Source: CAUJGQ01 sp038325665 (GTDB lineage Bacteria > Chloroflexota > Dehalococcoidia > CAUJGQ01). From it: a DNA stretch of 5,423 bases. Below the pieces are notes generated by a model, which did not search any database, had not been told where the DNA came from, and saw only the letters and a program-made list of their open reading frames with translations. Both the position numbers and the translations under genes were made by a program. The stretch is from NCBI GenBank assembly GCA_038325665.1, contig JBBQJF010000358.1, positions 1 to 5,423 on the forward strand. Direction: 5' to 3'. Below, piece by piece: positions 5,043-5,423 of this stretch (its first letter is position 1; each line of letters starts with the position of its first letter).

Positions 5043-5051
5043 AGTGTACCA
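5043..5051 (-). promoter_or_regulatory. Candidate extended -10 for the DtxR-family gene
   Basis: On the minus strand TGG-TACACT has the TGn extension and TAnnnT form of a -10. Nine nt (5042-5034) separate it from ATG 5033, which would place the start of transcription at or next to the start codon. The operator at 5077-5098 lies about 30 nt upstream, where a bound repressor would overlap the -35 region. The operator also contains TTGACC on this strand, but its distance to TACACT (35 nt) is too great for a classical -35/-10 pair. Confidence 0.4.
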
Positions 5052-5076
5052 CACCCCCCGGCCGCGCTTAAGGACA

Positions 5077-5098
5077 AACATTAGGTCAACCTAATGTT
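5077..5098. promoter_or_regulatory. DtxR/IdeR-type operator, perfect 10+2+10 inverted repeat
   Basis: The arms AACATTAGGT (5077-5086) and ACCTAATGTT (5089-5098) are exact reverse complements separated by CA. The core TTAGGT..ACCTAA matches the arms of the known DtxR/IdeR box (TTAGGTTAG...CTAACCTAA type). It is an AT-rich site in a GC-rich region, 43 nt upstream of the start of a DtxR-family gene and 57 nt or more upstream of a divergent reading frame. It is therefore placed to control one or both. Confidence 0.85.
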
Positions 5099-5155
5099 GT
5101 AGCCCGGTGAGAGAAGCGGGTCCGCGGGCTCGGTTGCGGCATACGCGGGGGGAAT

Positions 5156-5423
5156 GTGACGTGCCGGCCCCGCGTGCGGCGTGTGGGCGCCGCGCCGGCC
5201 GGCGCGATGTTCGCCCCGTGGCTCGCGCTCGATGCGCCCGCGCGGGTTTGCTGGGTGGTCGCGATTGGGGTCCCCGCCGCGGCGTTCGGCGCCAAGCTCG
5301 AGGCCCCACGCATCCTGGCACGCCCCGGCATCGGACCGTTGCTGCTCGGCGTGCCGTGGCCGCCGCCCGCCTACCAGCGCATCGTGGCGGGCACGATGGG
5401 GCAGGCCGCGGGCCAGCGCCATC
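5156..5423 (+). CDS. Possible partial protein of unknown function, running off the window
   Basis: The plus-strand frame is open from 5111 to the window end and, from about 5207, has strong C/G third positions and a natural composition: MFAPWLALDAPARVCWVVAI, GVPAAAFGAKLEAPRIL, GIGPLLLGVPWPPPAYQ, RIVAGTMGQAAGQRH. The other frames on both strands give Arg/His/Pro/Ser-rich shadows. The start is not settled: GTG at 5156, 5174 or 5183, or ATG at 5207, none with a good ribosome site. One hydrophobic stretch (VCWVVAIGVPAAAFGA) could be a membrane or buried segment. I do not recognise the family. Being divergent from the DtxR-family gene across its operator, it could be a metal-regulated gene, but this is only inferred from position. 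In a GC-rich region an open frame alone is weak evidence. Confidence 0.42.
   Translation, partial: MTCRPRVRRVGAAPAGAMFAPWLALDAPARVCWVVAIGVPAAAFGAKLEAPRILARPGIGPLLLGVPWPPPAYQRIVAGTMGQAAGQRH
5191..5206. repeat. 16-bp perfect GC palindrome next to ATG 5207
   Basis: CGCGCCGGCCGGCGCG is self-complementary without a spacer and abuts the ATG at 5207. If the partial gene starts upstream, it merely encodes part of a Gly/Ala-rich N-terminus. If it starts at 5207, the palindrome would occupy the ribosome-site position, which argues for an upstream start. Chance occurrence in such GC-rich DNA is possible. Confidence 0.35.

Noticed and set aside
5034..5081. Start of the DtxR-family gene at ATG 5081
   Set aside because: This ATG is part of the operator palindrome and the added residues do not resemble the family N-terminus.
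5081..5422. Minus-strand frames at the right edge
   Set aside because: Their Arg/His/Pro/Ala-rich composition is that of complements of the plus-strand frame, and one of them ends within the operator.

Overview
The window is GC-rich and bacterial. Its genes are compact and high in GC at third codon positions, and the gaps between them carry short GC-rich palindromes and tandem repeats. This look, with a DtxR-type regulator and a short 558-residue IlvD, would suit a Chloroflexota lineage such as Thermomicrobia/Sphaerobacter. That placement is an inference from style, not from a marker gene.

Layout from left to right: (1) Positions 39-269, minus strand, hold a HicB-family antitoxin gene broken by an in-frame amber codon where the family normally has Trp. 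(2) Positions 270-621 have no intact gene. They hold an AT-rich palindrome at the hicB start, a 101-bp segment bounded by near-perfect inverted repeats, a long hairpin, and a GC-rich hairpin repeat just after ilvD. (3) ilvD (dihydroxy-acid dehydratase, branched-chain amino acid synthesis) is on the minus strand at 622-2298. (4) The 305-bp gap 2299-2603 carries a three-unit heptad array, an imperfect 28-bp palindrome, candidate promoters and a 9-bp x3 tandem repeat. (5) pcp (pyrrolidone-carboxylate peptidase) is on the minus strand at 2604-3242, preceded by a second heptad array. (6) A probable FMN-binding split-barrel (PPOX-like) protein is on the plus strand at 3569-4288; its last ~70 residues are encoded by repeat DNA. 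(7) A DtxR/MntR-family metal-dependent repressor is on the minus strand at 4335-5033. Upstream of it, in a divergent intergenic region, lies a perfect 10+2+10 inverted repeat that matches the DtxR/IdeR operator style. (8) A likely protein-coding frame of unknown function runs off the right edge on the plus strand.

The genes do not form one pathway: ilvD is anabolic, pcp is peptide turnover, and the regulator controls metal homeostasis. No new multi-gene system is visible. The most unusual signals are non-coding. Identical CCA(A/T)CAC heptad triplets sit exactly 21 nt upstream of both the ilvD and pcp start codons. Two copies of one hairpin repeat lie 43 and 48 nt after the stop codons of ilvD and the DtxR-family gene. 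A related repeat has been absorbed into the 3' end of the PPOX-like gene.
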